The position numbers were made by a program, and so were the translations under genes. Below are positions 7,265 through 8,579 of a stretch of 8,579 bases of DNA, piece after piece. The notes beneath the pieces were generated by a model that worked only from the letters and a program-made list of their open reading frames with translations, was not told the DNA's origin and did not search any database. Every line of letters begins with the position of its first letter. Position 1 is the stretch's first letter. This DNA comes from an uncultured Lachnospiraceae bacterium (GTDB lineage Bacteria > Bacillota_A > Clostridia > Lachnospirales > Lachnospiraceae), in NCBI GenBank assembly GCA_910585855.1, contig CAJUGZ010000188.1, forward strand, positions 1-8,579, given 5' to 3'.

Positions 7265-8341
7265 ATGGACAGAATCTGGTGGGAACAGACAACAAATGCT
7301 GCACGTTTTATCAGCCGGATTACGGATACTATGGCAGAGGGAAAGAGTGTGGTATTGATACTGCCAAAAAAAGCACCATGGTATCAGACAATGTGCGAAT
7401 TGATAAAAGGAAAGATTCAAAGAAGAGATTCGAAATATTCTTTTGATGATATAGAAGCACCAAGTGAAAAACCCGGAGAGTTTCTTTTGCGGCATTACTG
7501 TATGGAAGAAAAGCAGGCACAATATCGTCCCAATAAATCCTATGCACAGTTTTTGGCAGAAAGTGATGATATTGTACTGAATGATCGTTATATATGGATT
7601 CGGGGGCTTTCTAATAAACAGTGTGAGGAATGGGTACAGTTTCTTAGCGAATATACAAAATATAAGAAAAGGAATGTAGCAGCAGCAGTTTTTTTATTGG
7701 AGATACGAGAGGAAAACTTTCGCTATGGAGCAAAGAAAGGGATTGTATCCCTTTCCTTTGAGAAAGAGATTAGTGCATATGACAGATATACTTTTTGTGC
7801 ACTTGCTGCTGCCGGAATTACCTGTGCAGATGAACTGCGTCCGTATATGGCAGAGGTGGTATCTAAGATTTGCGGAGAGGATATTGAGCTTTGTGCAAAG
7901 TGTATTCGAATGGGGACAAAATTTTTGGAAGATCCTTATAAGCAGTTAATGCAGATTATAAAGCAGGGACGGCAAAGCAGCGGAGAAGATTTTTCGGTTC
8001 AGATGACAAAAGAAGAAGTGGATAAAAAAATCTGGGAGGCTCAGATTCGATGCATTTTTCCTGTAATTGAAAGCTATCGGGGATATTTTGTAAAACGTTA
8101 TTATGAAAAGATTCAAAAAAGACTGCCGATTAGTAATTCAAACGGGGAGAGGATTTTAGATCCAGATGAATTAGAAATAGGGACATTGCTTTTTATGGCA
8201 GCGGAGGGGGATTTGCTGATTAGTAAAAAAGAACATGACAGACTGCATCAGTTTCGGGAGGCTAGAAATACACTGGCTCATATGAAGAAAATGGAAGAGC
8301 AGGATGTGGAAAAAGTTCTTTATGATTGTAATTTTGGCTAG
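7265..8341 (+). CDS. HEPN-domain protein (predicted RNase effector) paired with the large ATPase
   Basis: The protein is 358 residues from the chosen ATG (362 from the in-frame ATG at 7253). The C-terminal part, about 250-358, is helical and carries REARNTLAHM with R334, N335 and H339. This is the RNxxxH motif, the catalytic signature of HEPN ribonucleases found in toxins, abortive-infection proteins and CRISPR effectors. The N-terminal half alternates strands and helices: VVLILP (29-34), YIWIRGLS (109-116) and VAAAVFLLEI (138-147). This resembles a P-loop NTPase core, but GKS (26-28) lacks the upstream Gly of a Walker A motif, so nucleotide binding is doubtful. No membrane segment or export signal is seen. 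It follows the ATPase gene with only a 12-base gap and is probably its functional partner. Assignment to HEPN rests on the motif and helical context; the RNase activity and the target RNA are inference. Confidence 0.78.
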   Translation: MDRIWWEQTTNAARFISRITDTMAEGKSVVLILPKKAPWYQTMCELIKGKIQRRDSKYSFDDIEAPSEKPGEFLLRHYCMEEKQAQYRPNKSYAQFLAESDDIVLNDRYIWIRGLSNKQCEEWVQFLSEYTKYKKRNVAAAVFLLEIREENFRYGAKKGIVSLSFEKEISAYDRYTFCALAAAGITCADELRPYMAEVVSKICGEDIELCAKCIRMGTKFLEDPYKQLMQIIKQGRQSSGEDFSVQMTKEEVDKKIWEAQIRCIFPVIESYRGYFVKRYYEKIQKRLPISNSNGERILDPDELEIGTLLFMAAEGDLLISKKEHDRLHQFREARNTLAHMKKMEEQDVEKVLYDCNFG

Positions 8342-8423
8342 AGGACGCCAGATTCGAAAACGGTGGGCAGCCTGCTGTTCCGGTTTCCAAAAAGCAAGAA
8401 GTTCTAAGACTTCTGCCGTTTCA

Positions 8424-8463
8424 TTCATCCAACCGTACAGACCGGGGCGCAATTCGCCCTCAC
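8424..8463 (-). repeat. Right, inverted copy of the GC-rich repeat
   Basis: Read on the minus strand, this matches bases 1-40 at 38 of 40 positions. Similarity continues more weakly toward 8341, that is up to the stop codon of the HEPN gene, with shared blocks CAGAAG, TTTGG, GCAGGC and GCGTCC in the same order as in the left copy. A hairpin AGAAGT (8397-8402) with ACTTCT (8409-8414) sits where the left copy has a less perfect AGAAG/CTTTCT equivalent, suggesting preserved structure. In one minus-strand frame the copy reads GEGELRPGLYGWMNETAEVLELL, which looks protein-like, but no proper start precedes it and the left copy quickly hits a stop in that frame. Confidence 0.8.
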
Positions 8464-8532
8464 CATAGGCGAAACGTGATTGGTGTAAGGAAGGATTTTA
8501 CCAGCCATAATACAGCCTCTTTCCTATTATAC

Positions 8533-8556
8533 GGGCTAAACACGCCCCTTTTTTTT
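8533..8556 (+). terminator. Weak intrinsic terminator downstream of the operon
   Basis: GGGC (8533-8536) pairs with GCCC (8544-8547) around a seven-base loop and is followed by eight T (8549-8556). The four-pair stem is short, but the GC content and T-run fit. It lies about 190 bases past the HEPN stop with no gene between, so it may end the operon mRNA or a transcript of the repeat. A second hairpin, CCTGC (8562-8566) with GCAGG (8573-8577), follows at the window edge. Confidence 0.4.
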
Positions 8557-8579
8557 CACACCCTGCATGGAAGCAGGAT

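Noticed and set aside
8171..8452. A 93-codon minus-strand frame beginning with a TTG codon, containing GLYGWMNETAEVLELL.
   Set aside because: It overlaps the HEPN gene antisense, lacks a credible start and ribosome binding site, and a stop lies upstream in the same frame. It may be a relic in the repeat, but not a supported gene.
8425..8508. A 27-codon minus-strand ORF starting at 8508 (MAGKILPYTNHV...), preceded by AAAGAGG and a TATAAT (8526-8531).
   Set aside because: It runs straight through the repeat core, has no recognisable -35 box, resembles no protein I know, and the repeat appears conserved as nucleotide structure rather than as protein.
1..8579. CRISPR arrays, tRNA or rRNA genes.
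   Set aside because: No regularly spaced direct repeats and no cloverleaf or rRNA-like sequence were seen on either strand.

Overview
The window looks like an accessory region from an AT-rich Gram-positive anaerobe of the Clostridia, most likely Lachnospiraceae-like. This is an inference from the strong AAAGGAGG-type ribosome binding sites, the Lys/Glu-rich and codon-AT-rich proteins, and an Rpn-type PD-(D/E)XK protein of the sort common in gut Clostridia. No phylogenetic marker gene is present, so the assignment is tentative.

All three genes lie on the + strand. Positions 1-351 hold one copy of a GC-rich repeat, two AT-rich hairpins and a good promoter. Next is a complete Rpn-family recombination-promoting nuclease/transposase-like gene (352-1350). 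The 406-base gap that follows contains a structured segment ending in a T-run (about 1434-1552), possibly a small RNA or an attenuator/terminator, and then a candidate promoter for the next operon. A tight two-gene operon fills the rest. Its first gene (1757-7252) encodes a very large 1831-residue multidomain protein: a helical N-terminus, an internal winged-helix domain, charged linkers, a long helical middle, a Rossmann-like segment, and a C-terminal AAA/STAND-like ATPase followed by a winged helix. Its second gene (7265-8341) encodes a 358-residue protein with an NTPase-like but P-loop-less N-terminal part and a C-terminal HEPN domain with an intact RNxxxH ribonuclease motif. After the operon, an inverted second copy of the GC-rich repeat (38 of 40 bases identical over its core) lies near the right end, followed by a weak terminator.

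The most interesting unit is the ATPase plus HEPN pair. By analogy with known bacterial conflict systems, a large signal-sensing ATPase next to a small HEPN RNase suggests an abortive-infection or toxin-like defence module. I do not recognise this exact pair as a named system. The flanking inverted repeats and the neighbouring Rpn gene fit a mobile or frequently rearranged locus. That functional reading is inference; the domains and motifs themselves are visible in the sequence.
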